Shown: positions 1 through 8,406 of the stretch, piece by piece
Numbering within the stretch: the stretch's first letter is position 1
Layout: each line of letters starts with the position of its first letter
Assembly: GCF_943912825.1 (NCBI RefSeq)
Contig: NZ_CALTUX010000004.1
Coordinates: forward strand, 1 to 64,000
Source: an uncultured Anaerococcus sp.
Lineage (GTDB): Bacteria; Bacillota; Clostridia; Tissierellales; Peptoniphilaceae
Length of the DNA: 64,000 nucleotides
Direction: 5' to 3'
Notes under the pieces: model-generated
The model's database searches: none
What the model was told of the DNA's origin: nothing
The model's input: only the letters and a program-made list of their open reading frames with translations
Made by a program: the position numbers and the translations under genes

Positions 1-326
1 GGTTTAAGGGGAGGCCGATGAGGGACCATGCGGAAGGTCCCTTGGGCCTCCCCTTATTACGAAGATTCAATAGTATATAAATATTATTATATATAAGATA
101 AAGTTACGAAGAACAATACTATATGATATTGTATCACTAAAAGAAAAGACTCTTGGCCCTCCCCCTTTGGCGAAGTCATCAGCTTGATGACAATAATTTA
201 ATATGAGATAAAATAACGAAGAAAAATAGTAAATAATTACCATTCATTTAAAAAATAAAAAAAATGCTTTTATCTTGGATAAAAAAAAGGGGATAATTAG
301 GGGGAAGCCCCCTAATTCCCTTTTTA
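1..326 (+). repeat. Structured intergenic repeat element, copy 1 (partial, cut by window start)
   Basis: This gene-free stretch opens with a nested hairpin. The outer stem AAGGGGAGGCC (6-16) pairs with GGCCTCCCCTT (45-55), and the inner stem AGGGACC (21-27) pairs with GGTCCCT (36-42). An AT-rich tail follows, with the words GATTCAATAGTATATAAAT and ACGAAG, and the block ends in TATCTTGGATAAAAAAAA plus a terminator-like hairpin. The same order of modules occurs in the right arm of the inverted duplication at 28868-29905, and in reverse complement in its left arm. The stems differ in sequence between copies but remain paired. No ORF is supported. Function is unknown; it could be a structured RNA or the end of a mobile element. 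Confidence 0.75.
281..321 (-). terminator. Rho-independent terminator after the PTS IIB gene
   Basis: AATTAGGGGG (295-304) pairs perfectly with CCCCCTAATT (308-317). On the minus strand it is followed by a run of eight T (281-288). It lies just past the stop codon of the IIB gene. The same GGGGG/CCCCC hairpin with the TTGGATA flank closes the other copies of the structured repeat, so it may belong to the repeat as well as ending this transcript. Confidence 0.75.
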
Positions 327-797
327 TTATTGTAAGAAAAACTCATCTAATGATTTCTTACTTGCAAATGGTGAAAGCCTCACAGCTATTTCTGTGCCTG
401 CTTCCTTTAATTTCTTAAATATCCTCAAATCATTATCATCTACTGCCACTTCTTCTGTTAGGCTTTTTTTGCCCTCTTGCATGTGGATTATGCCTATGTT
501 TAGTTTTTCGATTTTTATGCCGGAATCTGCGATTTTTTCTAAATCTTCTGGGCTTTCTACTATGGTGAAGTAGTCTCCTGGGTTTTTTTCTAGAAAATCT
601 CTCACATCTGCCACTTTTAGGTAGGTCGCTTCAATATTTTCTGGAATTGTTAGGTTCATTACTTCTTGTCTAAAGTCATCTATGGCCACCCTATCATTGG
701 CTATTATTACCTTATCTATCCCGTATTTTTCGCACCATATCTCTACGACCTTGCCGTGGGATAGGCGGGAGTCGATTCTTACTAATGGGATTTTCAT
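327..797 (-). CDS. PTS sugar transporter subunit IIB, mannose/fructose/sorbose family (orphan)
   Basis: A 156-aa protein matching the usual length of a free-standing IIB domain of the mannose/fructose/sorbose PTS family. The N-terminal RIDSRLSHGKV corresponds to the family signature RIDxRLxHGQV, and H14 is the expected phosphoryl-accepting histidine that passes phosphate from IIA to the sugar. It is cytoplasmic with no membrane segments. No IIA, IIC or IID gene lies in the window, so partners must be elsewhere or the protein has a regulatory role. It starts immediately after the stop codon of the upstream HAD gene (TAAATG), with AGGAGG inside the HAD gene's end, so the two are translationally coupled. 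Family call is firm; the substrate is unknown. Confidence 0.85.
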   Translation of the reverse strand: MKIPLVRIDSRLSHGKVVEIWCEKYGIDKVIIANDRVAIDDFRQEVMNLTIPENIEATYLKVADVRDFLEKNPGDYFTIVESPEDLEKIADSGIKIEKLNIGIIHMQEGKKSLTEEVAVDDNDLRIFKKLKEAGTEIAVRLSPFASKKSLDEFFLQ

Positions 798-1445
798 TTA
801 GGCCCTCCTTATATACATTTCTTTTGGCTCATCTATGATTAGATCAGGCTTTCCTTCTTCTAGGATTTTCCTATCCCTAAAGCCCCAAGAGCAAGCTACT
901 GTGTAGATATTTGCGTTTTTGCCGCATTTTATGTCTACTTCGCTATCTCCAAAATAGATTATATCTGAATTATTTACCCCAAATCTCTCTTTTAAGATCA
1001 TGATCCCTTCTGGAGATGGCTTTCTTTGGTAATCTTCCCTATAGCCTAGGATGTAGTCAAAATAGCCCTCCCCAAAGACTGCTGGAATTACCTTATTACA
1101 GGTTTCATCTGGCTTATTGGAAAAGCAAACTAAGGGCTTGCCGGTTTTTTTAAGCTTATCTAATACTTCTTTTATCCCATCATAAGGCCTTGTAAGGTGG
1201 GATGGATTGTCATCATAGGCCTTGTTGTAGGTATCTAGGAAATCTTTTCTGTAGGAAGCATCCCTTTCTGCTCCCACATAGTCTAATACTTTTTCGCAAA
1301 GGACTACTGGCCCGTTGCCTACAAATTTTTCGACCATGACTTTTGGACACTCGCCAAGGCCAAAGGATTTTAAAGTTTGGTTTATAAAGTAAGTTATGGT
1401 ATCTATCGTGTATAGCAAGGTACCATCTATATCAAATATATACAT
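798..1445 (-). CDS. HAD-superfamily phosphatase (phosphoglycolate phosphatase-like)
   Basis: A 215-aa soluble protein with the four HAD motifs in order: FDIDGTL at the N-terminus (nucleophile D5 and acid D7), the SN of VCFSNKP near residue 110, the lysine of RKPSPEG near 142, and FGDSEVD near 167. The helical cap between motifs I and II is the phosphoglycolate phosphatase/PGMB type. It likely dephosphorylates a small sugar phosphate or phosphoglycolate. It is the first gene of a two-gene unit with the downstream IIB gene (no gap), which suggests a sugar-phosphate substrate or sugar-phosphate stress relief; that is inference. The start has GAGGG upstream at good spacing. Confidence 0.85.
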   Translation of the reverse strand: MYIFDIDGTLLYTIDTITYFINQTLKSFGLGECPKVMVEKFVGNGPVVLCEKVLDYVGAERDASYRKDFLDTYNKAYDDNPSHLTRPYDGIKEVLDKLKKTGKPLVCFSNKPDETCNKVIPAVFGEGYFDYILGYREDYQRKPSPEGIMILKERFGVNNSDIIYFGDSEVDIKCGKNANIYTVACSWGFRDRKILEEGKPDLIIDEPKEMYIRRA

Positions 1446-1572
1446 AATTATCCCTCATTTCTTAAGATTAATATACTTGTTTTAGCCCTTTATGGGTAAT
1501 CTTTTATAAATTAATAGCGTTTTTTTGTTTTTTGGGTATAAAGAAAAGTAATAATATAGAAAAGAGGAGCTT

Positions 1573-3015
1573 ATGAGCGAGATTAGAAATTTATCCATGC
1601 TTAGTGACTTTTATGAGTTTACAATGGCGGCTGGATACTTTGAAAATGGTATGAAAGATAGGGTAGCAGTCTTTGATGCCTTTTATAGGAAAAACCCCGA
1701 TGGCGGTGGTTATGCTATCTTTGCAGGTCTTAACGATGTAATCGACTTTATCAAGAACCTACATTTTACAGAAGATGATATAGAATATTTTAGAGAAACT
1801 GAAAACTTCTCTGAAGATTTTTTGGAATATTTGTCTAATTTTGAGTTTACAGGCGATGTTTGGGCCTTTCCTGAAGGGTCTGTTATGTTTCCAGGCGAGC
1901 CAATTATAACTGTCAAGGCACCTATCATTGAGTGTTCAATTATAGAAACTTATTTGCTCTTGTCAATGAATTTTAATTCACTAATAGCAACTAAGACCAA
2001 CAGGATTGTATCATCTGCTAGGGGCAGACTAGTTATGGAATTTGGAGCTAGACGTGCCCAGGGAGCTGATGCTTCAATTACAGGAGCTAGGGCTGCCTTT
2101 ATTTCTGGTGCCCCACTTACATCCAACACTTATTCATCACAAAAATACGGTTTTAAGGCGGCTGGAACCATGGCCCACTCTTGGATTCAAGCCTTTGACT
2201 CCGAGTATGAAGCCTTTAAAACCTATGCAAGGATGTATCCAGATAATTGTATACTCTTGATAGATACCTACGATACCCTAGAATCAGGCCTTGTTAATGC
2301 CATGAAGGTCTTTAAGGAAGAGCTTGTACCAAAGGGACTTAGAGGTGGAGTTAGGATTGATTCGGGAGATTTGGCTTATCTTTCTAAGGAAGTTAGGAAA
2401 AGACTCGATGAAAATGGCCTTAAGGACTTTACCATAGTCGCTTCCAATTCCCTTGATGAATTTAAAATCGAATCCCTCCTTGCCCAGGGAGCAGAAATCG
2501 ACTCCTTTGGTATTGGTGAAAGGCTAATTACAGCCAAATCTGACCCGGTTTTTGGCGGCGTTTATAAGCTTGTTGCTATGGAAAAGGATAGGGACCTTAA
2601 GGCTAAGATTAAGGTTTCAGAAAATGTTGAAAAAATCACGACACCTGGCTTTAAAAAGGTCTACAGGCTCTATGACAAGAAAACTGGCAAAGCCGAGGCT
2701 GATTATATAGCCCTTGCCCATGAAGAAGTCGACGATTCTAAGCCTCTTGTAATCTTTGACCCACTCTTTACCTGGAAGATGAAGAAGATGAAGGACTTTA
2801 GGGCTAGAGAGATGCAGGTTCAAATCTTTGAAAATGGTAAGCTTGTCTACGATGAGCCAAGCCTAGAAGAAATCGCAGAGTACAGGAAAGAAGAAGTGGC
2901 AAGCCTTTGGGATGAGGTGAAAAGGTATGATAGCCCACACAATTACTATGTGGACCTTTCCCAAGACTTGTGGAATTTAAAGCAAAAACTGATTTTAGAA
3001 GCAAAATCTAAATAA
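1573..3015 (+). CDS. pncB: Nicotinate phosphoribosyltransferase
   Basis: A 480-aa protein of the nicotinate phosphoribosyltransferase family, at the usual length for Gram-positive members. Visible family blocks are MLSDFYEFTMAAGYF at the N-terminus, the EFGARRAQG segment near residue 155, GGVRIDSGDLA near 258 and IVASNSLDEF near 290, which together form the phosphoribosyl/nicotinate site. It converts nicotinate and PRPP to nicotinate mononucleotide with ATP hydrolysis, the first step of the Preiss-Handler salvage route to NAD. It stands alone, divergent from the HAD/IIB pair and convergent with the ROK gene, with AGGAG before the ATG and a bidirectional terminator downstream. Confidence 0.95.
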   Translation: MSEIRNLSMLSDFYEFTMAAGYFENGMKDRVAVFDAFYRKNPDGGGYAIFAGLNDVIDFIKNLHFTEDDIEYFRETENFSEDFLEYLSNFEFTGDVWAFPEGSVMFPGEPIITVKAPIIECSIIETYLLLSMNFNSLIATKTNRIVSSARGRLVMEFGARRAQGADASITGARAAFISGAPLTSNTYSSQKYGFKAAGTMAHSWIQAFDSEYEAFKTYARMYPDNCILLIDTYDTLESGLVNAMKVFKEELVPKGLRGGVRIDSGDLAYLSKEVRKRLDENGLKDFTIVASNSLDEFKIESLLAQGAEIDSFGIGERLITAKSDPVFGGVYKLVAMEKDRDLKAKIKVSENVEKITTPGFKKVYRLYDKKTGKAEADYIALAHEEVDDSKPLVIFDPLFTWKMKKMKDFRAREMQVQIFENGKLVYDEPSLEEIAEYRKEEVASLWDEVKRYDSPHNYYVDLSQDLWNLKQKLILEAKSK

Positions 3016-3044
3016 GAACCCAAAAACAGGCTACAGACAAATTT

Positions 3045-3112
3045 ATGTATTATTAATATCAGCCTTGTTTATGGGATTCTTCCTCACTTCGCTCGTCAGA
3101 ATGACCTGAGAA
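3045..3112. repeat. Short dispersed intergenic repeat
   Basis: Contains TTATGGGATTCTTCCTCAC followed by CGCTCGTCAGAATGAC. Nearly the same words occur in reverse complement at about 22012-22050, also between genes. This is a REP-like intergenic sequence with no coding potential; comparable 'attcttc...cagaatgac' words are common between genes in many bacterial genomes. Confidence 0.5.
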
Positions 3113-3132
3113 GATGACCTTATAAAAAAATT

Positions 3133-3173
3133 AAGCTCCAAGCTGGATATTTTCCTGGCTTGGAGCTTTTTTT
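3133..3173. terminator. Bidirectional terminator between pncB and ROK kinase
   Basis: AAGCTCCAAGC (3133-3143) pairs with GCTTGGAGCTT (3158-3168), an 11-bp perfect stem. T-rich tracts lie on both sides: TTTTTT after it on the plus strand, and AATTTTTTTATA on the minus strand. It sits between the two converging genes and can serve both. Confidence 0.85.
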
Positions 3174-3175
3174 AT

Positions 3176-4039
3176 CTATTCATCTTTTAGGGCATCCTTG
3201 GCTAGGACATAGCCTCCAATTAGGCCTGCTTCATTTCCTAGTTCTGGGAAGACTATATATTCGTCTGGATCTGGGATATTTATATAGTGGTTGTCAAGTT
3301 TTTTAAATTCTCTTCTGATTTTTTCAATCATACCTTCCTTATTTACAACACCGCCGCCGATTATTATGATGTGTGGTCTTAGGATCATGGTGTAGGTCAT
3401 AAGGCCCTTGGCTATATATCTGGCGAGGATGACAAAGGCTGGGTCGTCTTTATCAAGATTTTCTCCCCTGACCCCTGTCCTTAGCTCAAGAGCTGGACCA
3501 GCGCAAAGACCTTCAAAGCAAGACTCGTGGAAATCACACTTGCCCTTTACAGTATCGCCTTCTTCTCTGGCAAGCTCTATATGGCCCATTTCTGGATGGG
3601 AAAAGCCCTCAAGTAGGACCCCATCTTGGATATAAGAGCCTCCAACCCCTGTACCTATGGTTAGGTAGAGGGAAGAACGCTTATCCTTAGCTGCCCCATA
3701 CTTGTATTCACCAATTCCGCTTGCTCCAACATCAGTTGTAAAGCCTATTGGTAGGTCAAGTTCTTTTTTGATTGAACCTAAAAGGTCAAAATTTCTCCAA
3801 AGCTTTTTTGGAGTCTCTAGGACAAAGCCGTAGGTCTTAGATTCCTTGTCCACATCAATTGGCCCAAAGGCTCCAATTCCAATGCTTTCTACAGGATTAG
3901 CCTTTAGAAAATCGACCACATCCTTCATATTTTCCTTAGGATCAGATGTTTCAATCCTAATTTCCTTGATTATATTGCCTAATTCATCTAAAACTGCACA
4001 CCTAATCTTGGTGCCGCCTAATTCAATTGACCCGTACAT
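3176..4039 (-). CDS. ROK-family sugar kinase, zinc-type fructokinase/mannofructokinase
   Basis: A 287-aa ROK kinase. The ATP-binding loop is GGTKIRC near residues 8-14. D103 in TTDVGASG is the expected catalytic base. GHIELAR followed by the C-H-C cluster (H153, C168, H171, C174) is the zinc site of the fructokinase subgroup, which ends in the typical EGLCAGPALE. It should phosphorylate fructose, mannose or another hexose at C6 using ATP. In this locus, with alpha-mannosidases and manA, mannose is a reasonable substrate, but specificity cannot be read from the sequence. It lies downstream of the GH1 gene on the same strand with its own possible promoter. A close paralogue (291 aa) sits at 39847-40722 beside a GH32 gene. 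Confidence 0.88.
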   Translation of the reverse strand: MYGSIELGGTKIRCAVLDELGNIIKEIRIETSDPKENMKDVVDFLKANPVESIGIGAFGPIDVDKESKTYGFVLETPKKLWRNFDLLGSIKKELDLPIGFTTDVGASGIGEYKYGAAKDKRSSLYLTIGTGVGGSYIQDGVLLEGFSHPEMGHIELAREEGDTVKGKCDFHESCFEGLCAGPALELRTGVRGENLDKDDPAFVILARYIAKGLMTYTMILRPHIIIIGGGVVNKEGMIEKIRREFKKLDNHYINIPDPDEYIVFPELGNEAGLIGGYVLAKDALKDE

Positions 4040-4067
4040 ACTTACTCCTTTTTGCTTTCTTACTTAT

Positions 4068-4073
4068 ATTATA
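4068..4073 (-). promoter_or_regulatory. Possible -10 element of the ROK kinase gene
   Basis: A perfect TATAAT on the minus strand, 29 bases before the ROK start codon, which itself has AAGGAG. The matching -35 region is poor (TTCCAA at 17-bp spacing). If real, the kinase can be transcribed separately from the upstream GH1/ROK pair. Confidence 0.4.
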
Positions 4074-4118
4074 AGCTATTTTGGGAAAAATTGGAAATCG
4101 CTTTTTTAAATTTCTCTC

Positions 4119-5492
4119 TTAAAAACCCTTATCTTCGCTTAGTTTCTTAAACCAGGCTCCAGATTTTTTGATAATCCTCTTACCTGTATCAAGCTGGTAT
4201 TCTACAAGGCCGTACCTATTTTTGTAGGAATTTAGCCAGGACCAGCAATCAATAAAGGTCCAAAGCTGGTAGCCCTTGCAATTTGCCCCCTCATCCATGG
4301 CTTTTTTGAGGTAGGTGAGGTGTTCTTTGATAAAGTCAATCCTATAATCATCCTCTATCCTGCCATCTTTTCTGAACCTTTCCTCATCTTCGACTCCCAT
4401 GCCATTTTCAGAAATGAACCAATCGATATTTTTGTAATTGTCCCTGATATTGATAGCAATATCATAAATGGCCTGAGGATAGATTTCCCAACCCCTGTAA
4501 GGATTCATGCGCTTGCCTGGCATGTCGTATGGCAGATAGTACTTAGTAGGCATAAAAATGGCATCATCCTTGTAGGTGTAAGGATTTTCCATAACTCTAA
4601 GGGGTTGGTAATAATTAACTCCTAAGAGGTCTACGGTGTTAGCTTTAATTATTTCAAGCTCTTCTGCTGTGAAATCTGGCATGAGGCCTTCTTTTTTGAT
4701 TATATCGATCAAGTCTTTTGGGTAAGTCCCGAGAACTGATGGGTCTAGGAAGGACTTTTGGGCAAAAAGATCTGCAATCCTTGCAGCTTCCAGGTCATTT
4801 TTGTTCTGGCTTCTCGGATAGGCTGGAGTTAGGTTTAGGATTATGCCGATTTTCTTATTTGGGTCAATCTCTCTTAGGGCCCTTATGGCCTTGGCTGATG
4901 CCAGCTGGGTGTTGTAGGCAACTTGGACTGCCTTTTTGGGATCTACCTCGCATGGGTAATGATATTGATAAAGGTAGCCACACTCTACATGGACGATTGG
5001 CTCGTTGAAGGTAAAAAAGCAATCCACATATTCTCCAAAAAGCTTAAAACAAGTTCTTGCATAATCTAGGTATTTTTCTACGACCTCTTTATTGGCCCAA
5101 CCACCAATTTCCTGAAGGTACATTGGCATATCAAAGTGGAAAAGATTTATGAAAAGCTTGATCTTTTTATCCTTGATGGCCTTAAAATATGACTTGTAAA
5201 AGTCGACTGCTTTTGGATTGACCTTGCCATCCATGGCTGGAATTAGCCTTGACCAAGAGATGGATGTCCTAAAGGAATTGTGACCAGTTTTAGCCAAAAG
5301 CTCGATATTTTCCTTATAATCATAGTAGAAATTGGAGGTCTTTTCTGGTCCTATCAAGTCGTGGAACTTGTAAGGGTCTTCTTTGTACCAATAATCCCAG
5401 ATATTATCGGTCTTGCCATCGGTATTTCCCCCTTCTGTTTGGGTGGCTGAGGTTGCAGATCCGAATAGAAAGTCTTCAGGAAATTTTATCAT
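4119..5492 (-). CDS. GH1 glycosidase, probably 6-phospho-beta-glycosidase
   Basis: A 457-aa single-domain GH1 (beta/alpha)8-barrel enzyme without a signal peptide. The acid/base is E164 in TFNEP and the nucleophile is E362 in ISENG. In the aglycone/sugar-recognition segment near residues 415-430 (DCWSWLNSYKNRYGL), the glutamate that binds O4/O6 in ordinary beta-glucosidases (FEW) is replaced by S418, followed by K424, R426 and Y427. Phospho-beta-glycosidases such as LacG have S...K...Y here, although the usual lysine position is N425. A 6-phosphate substrate is therefore plausible but not certain. Its start overlaps the stop of the upstream ROK kinase gene by four bases, so the kinase and hydrolase are made together. 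Confidence 0.85.
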   Translation of the reverse strand: MIKFPEDFLFGSATSATQTEGGNTDGKTDNIWDYWYKEDPYKFHDLIGPEKTSNFYYDYKENIELLAKTGHNSFRTSISWSRLIPAMDGKVNPKAVDFYKSYFKAIKDKKIKLFINLFHFDMPMYLQEIGGWANKEVVEKYLDYARTCFKLFGEYVDCFFTFNEPIVHVECGYLYQYHYPCEVDPKKAVQVAYNTQLASAKAIRALREIDPNKKIGIILNLTPAYPRSQNKNDLEAARIADLFAQKSFLDPSVLGTYPKDLIDIIKKEGLMPDFTAEELEIIKANTVDLLGVNYYQPLRVMENPYTYKDDAIFMPTKYYLPYDMPGKRMNPYRGWEIYPQAIYDIAINIRDNYKNIDWFISENGMGVEDEERFRKDGRIEDDYRIDFIKEHLTYLKKAMDEGANCKGYQLWTFIDCWSWLNSYKNRYGLVEYQLDTGKRIIKKSGAWFKKLSEDKGF

Positions 5493-6358
5493 ATCTTCTC
5501 CCTTTCTTCTCTTAATTTGATGTTGGCATAGGCCCCGTAGAGGTTGTTGTCATTAAAAAATGACACCGGCCTTATATTTAGGCTTACTCCAGCAAATATC
5601 TCATCTTTTAGCTTTTCTTTTAGGGCCTTCATAAAGTTTTCATCTTCAGAAATCGCTCCGCCTATATAGATGATTTCTGGATTTATGGAGTAGGCGATAT
5701 TGTATAGGCCCATGGCAAGATAGGTGAACATCTTGTCAACCTCGCTATAGCAAGGCTCTTGTTTTTTGAGGTAGTTTTCAAAAATCGTGTAGGTATCAAG
5801 GTCAAGCTCATATTTTTCCTTGATGGCTCTTGCCACATTTGGCAGAGTCCCTAGGGTGGAGAGGTTTTTGATCTTGCCATAATCGTTAAAGAGCATATAA
5901 CCAAATTCTCCACTTTCTAGGCTAAGGCCCCTTAGGATTTCCTTATCTTTCACCACAGCCCCACCTATGCCAGAACCTATAATAACAAAGCAAACCAGGC
6001 TTTCTTCAATCTCTTTATAATAAATTTCCCCAAGAGCTGCGCAGTTGGCATCATTTTCTATGGCTACTGGAATTTTAAATCTCTCTTCTATATGTCTTGC
6101 AAAATTTCTCTCACCCAAGTATCCTAAGGCTGTAAGGCCAGCTACCTGAAAGCTTTCGCTATCAACTGTCCCTGGAGATGAAAAGCCAATTGCCTCTATG
6201 TCATATTCTGCCACAAAGCTTTGGACTGTATCTTCAAGAAATTTGATAAATTCATCCATGGTCGGAAGGCTTTTGGCAGACGCTTTTTTTATTATTTTTT
6301 CATTTTCAATTAGTGCATACTTGGTGGATGACCCACCTATATCAAATACTAAATACAT
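5489..6358 (-). CDS. ROK-family kinase without zinc cluster (beta-glucoside/ManNAc kinase-like)
   Basis: A 289-aa ROK protein with FDIGGSSTKYAL at the N-terminus (phosphate-binding loop) and IENDANCAALGE in the middle (catalytic Asp). The cysteine/histidine zinc cluster of most ROK proteins is absent: after GSGIGG the sequence runs through LESGEFGYMLF with no CxC motif. This places it near the BglK/NanK-like and pneumococcal SP_2142-like kinases rather than fructokinases (from memory of the families). It probably phosphorylates a glycoside or amino sugar released in the cytoplasm. It overlaps the GH1 gene by four bases and is divergent from the RpiR regulator gene, a common arrangement for a local regulator. 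Confidence 0.82.
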   Translation of the reverse strand: MYLVFDIGGSSTKYALIENEKIIKKASAKSLPTMDEFIKFLEDTVQSFVAEYDIEAIGFSSPGTVDSESFQVAGLTALGYLGERNFARHIEERFKIPVAIENDANCAALGEIYYKEIEESLVCFVIIGSGIGGAVVKDKEILRGLSLESGEFGYMLFNDYGKIKNLSTLGTLPNVARAIKEKYELDLDTYTIFENYLKKQEPCYSEVDKMFTYLAMGLYNIAYSINPEIIYIGGAISEDENFMKALKEKLKDEIFAGVSLNIRPVSFFNDNNLYGAYANIKLREEREKI

Positions 6359-6398
6359 AATTCCCTTCTTATGTTATAATTATCTTAGGAGTGATTAG

Positions 6399-7130
6399 AT
6401 GACAAATACTACTTATAATTTCATTATGGATATCATAAGCTCAAAATCTATCAAACTTTCTAAGTCTGAGAGGATAATTGTCGAGAAAATCAAGGATATG
6501 GACCTTGACCTAAATAAGCTTCATATAAATGAATTTGCAAAGCTTTTAGACCTTTCAAACTCAACCATAACCCGCTTTGCCCAAAAGCTGGGCTTTGATG
6601 GATATTCTGAGCTTAAATTTAATATTTCTCAAAAACCGACTAGGTCCAAGTCCCTAAGCCAGGAAATCTACAAAAATTTTATAGATTCCTGCAAGGCCTT
6701 TGATGATAAAACTATTGATTTTATCAAAAACCTTGCAAACTTTGGCAAGATTGCCGTAATTGGAATCGGTTCTTCTGGTCTTTGCGCCAATGAATTTGTC
6801 TACAAATTTGGCGAAATAGGCCTTGATAATACCGACTATGCCAAGGAGCCATATTCTATAAATCTCCTTAGCAAGGGGCTTTCGGCATCTGACCTTTTGA
6901 TTGCAATTTCCCTTTCTGGAGAAAACCACAACCTCCTTGAAGGAGTGGACAATGCAAAGACTAATAAGGCCAAGATCCTTGCCATCACAGGAGATGGGGA
7001 GTCAACCCTTGCCAAAGAAGCTTCCCTTGCTATCATCCTTCCACCCTATCCGAAATATTCCTACAAGATTTCAAAAATATTTCCTGTAACCTTTATGCTG
7101 GATATGATTTGTGAGGCCTATCTTAGCTAG
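6399..7130 (+). CDS. RpiR-family transcriptional regulator (HTH plus SIS domain)
   Basis: A 243-aa protein. Residues 1-80 form the RpiR helix-turn-helix domain, with NEFAKLLDLSNSTITRFAQKLGFDGYSELK carrying the recognition helix. Residues 105-225 form a SIS (sugar isomerase) domain beginning AVIGIGSSGLCANEF, which usually senses a phosphosugar. It is divergent from the ROK/GH1 pair with a 40-bp gap, and converges on the GH125 gene, whose end it overlaps by eight bases. It is the obvious local regulator of the glycan genes, perhaps responding to an amino-sugar phosphate or hexose phosphate. Whether it controls the GH84 operon as well cannot be seen. Confidence 0.9.
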   Translation: MTNTTYNFIMDIISSKSIKLSKSERIIVEKIKDMDLDLNKLHINEFAKLLDLSNSTITRFAQKLGFDGYSELKFNISQKPTRSKSLSQEIYKNFIDSCKAFDDKTIDFIKNLANFGKIAVIGIGSSGLCANEFVYKFGEIGLDNTDYAKEPYSINLLSKGLSASDLLIAISLSGENHNLLEGVDNAKTNKAKILAITGDGESTLAKEASLAIILPPYPKYSYKISKIFPVTFMLDMICEAYLS

Positions 7131-8406
7131 CCTTTATCATTTCTATGCCTAAGTAGCTTAGGACAGCCTCTACAAAAATCGAATTAGACCAGGAAAACCA
7201 ATCTCTGGTATATTTTTCTGGATTATCCTTATCAAAACCCTCGTGACACAAATAGGTGCCTGCGTGGGTTTTTTCAAAATATCCAAGAATTTCCTCCTGC
7301 TCTTTTTTATCAGTAGCCGTCATAAGCTGCATGGAAAGAGCCAAGTGCCAGATATAATTTTCTGGAGTATGGTTTGAGCCAATCCCCTTGGCAGCCTTTC
7401 CTTTATAGTAATTTTCATTTTTTTCTGAAAGGATAAAGGCCCTAGTAGCTTGATAAATTGGGTCATCTTTTTCAACATAACCCAGGTAAGGAAGGGATAA
7501 AAGGCTTGGGATATTGGCATCATCCATGAGATTATATGAACCCAGCCCGTCTGTCTCGTAGGCATAAATCTTTCCAAAATCATCATCCTCTACTATGCCA
7601 TATTTTTTTATCCCGCAATCAATCTCATCTGCTAATTTTTTCATCTTTGCTGATAAATCATTTGCCAAATCCTCCTGATCTAAGCAAGCCGCTAGCCTTC
7701 TTAGGGCTACCAGGCAAAAGGCATTGGCTGGAATTAAATATTGGTAGATGCAGGAATCATCGCTTGGCCTAAAGCCTGTCCAGGACATACCGGTATATCC
7801 AACATCTCCTCCCCTAGGCCCTCCCCTTAGCGAATCGCTAGGGGCCCATGGGTCTGGCCTTTCGAAGATGTAGGGAGAATTTTCGTGCTTTTGCTCTAAT
7901 TTTATAAGGTCTACCATATCATTCAAAACTCTTAAAAAGTCTTCGTCAAAAATAGTCCCGTCCTTGGTCTTTTCATAATAAAGATAGGCTAGTTCCATCA
8001 CATAGCAAAGGGAGTCTAGCTCGTATTTTCTCTCCCAAACCCAAGGTGATTCAAAATCTGTGATATCCTTATCAGTCCAACACCTGCCATTAGCCTCAAT
8101 ATTAAAGGCATTAGCATAAAGATCCTTATCTAGAGAAAATATCTGTCTGGCTAGGACTTTTTTTATAAGATCGTTGGCTTCATCACTATCTATATAAAAA
8201 AGCGGTCTAATCTGTCCAGATGAGTCCCTAAGCCACATGGCCTCTATATCCCCAGTGATTACAAAGGCATCGCCCCTATCAGTTTCTTTTATGGTGGTGG
8301 TGAAGGTGTTGTTAATGGCTTTTTTAAAAATCTTTTTAATGTCATCGCTTATTTGGTCAGATTTTTCAACTCTTTCCACCAAGTCTCTTACAATTTCTTT
8401 CATCAA
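7123..8406 (-). CDS. GH125 exo-alpha-1,6-mannosidase
   Basis: A 427-aa protein with the GH125 signature TGDIEAMWLRDSSGQIRP near residues 45-65 and GFRPSDDS around 210, typical of the (alpha/alpha)6-barrel alpha-1,6-mannosidases. The family removes non-reducing alpha-1,6-mannose from N-glycans by inversion. It has no signal peptide, so it acts in the cytoplasm. It is the last gene of the GH84-GH38-GH125 operon, overlapping GH38 by four bases. The pneumococcal locus SP_2143/SP_2144 also pairs GH38 with GH125 (established knowledge), which supports a role in high-mannose or complex N-glycan breakdown. Its 3' end overlaps the convergent RpiR gene by eight bases. Confidence 0.92.
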   Translation of the reverse strand: MMKEIVRDLVERVEKSDQISDDIKKIFKKAINNTFTTTIKETDRGDAFVITGDIEAMWLRDSSGQIRPLFYIDSDEANDLIKKVLARQIFSLDKDLYANAFNIEANGRCWTDKDITDFESPWVWERKYELDSLCYVMELAYLYYEKTKDGTIFDEDFLRVLNDMVDLIKLEQKHENSPYIFERPDPWAPSDSLRGGPRGGDVGYTGMSWTGFRPSDDSCIYQYLIPANAFCLVALRRLAACLDQEDLANDLSAKMKKLADEIDCGIKKYGIVEDDDFGKIYAYETDGLGSYNLMDDANIPSLLSLPYLGYVEKDDPIYQATRAFILSEKNENYYKGKAAKGIGSNHTPENYIWHLALSMQLMTATDKKEQEEILGYFEKTHAGTYLCHEGFDKDNPEKYTRDWFSWSNSIFVEAVLSYLGIEMIKAS

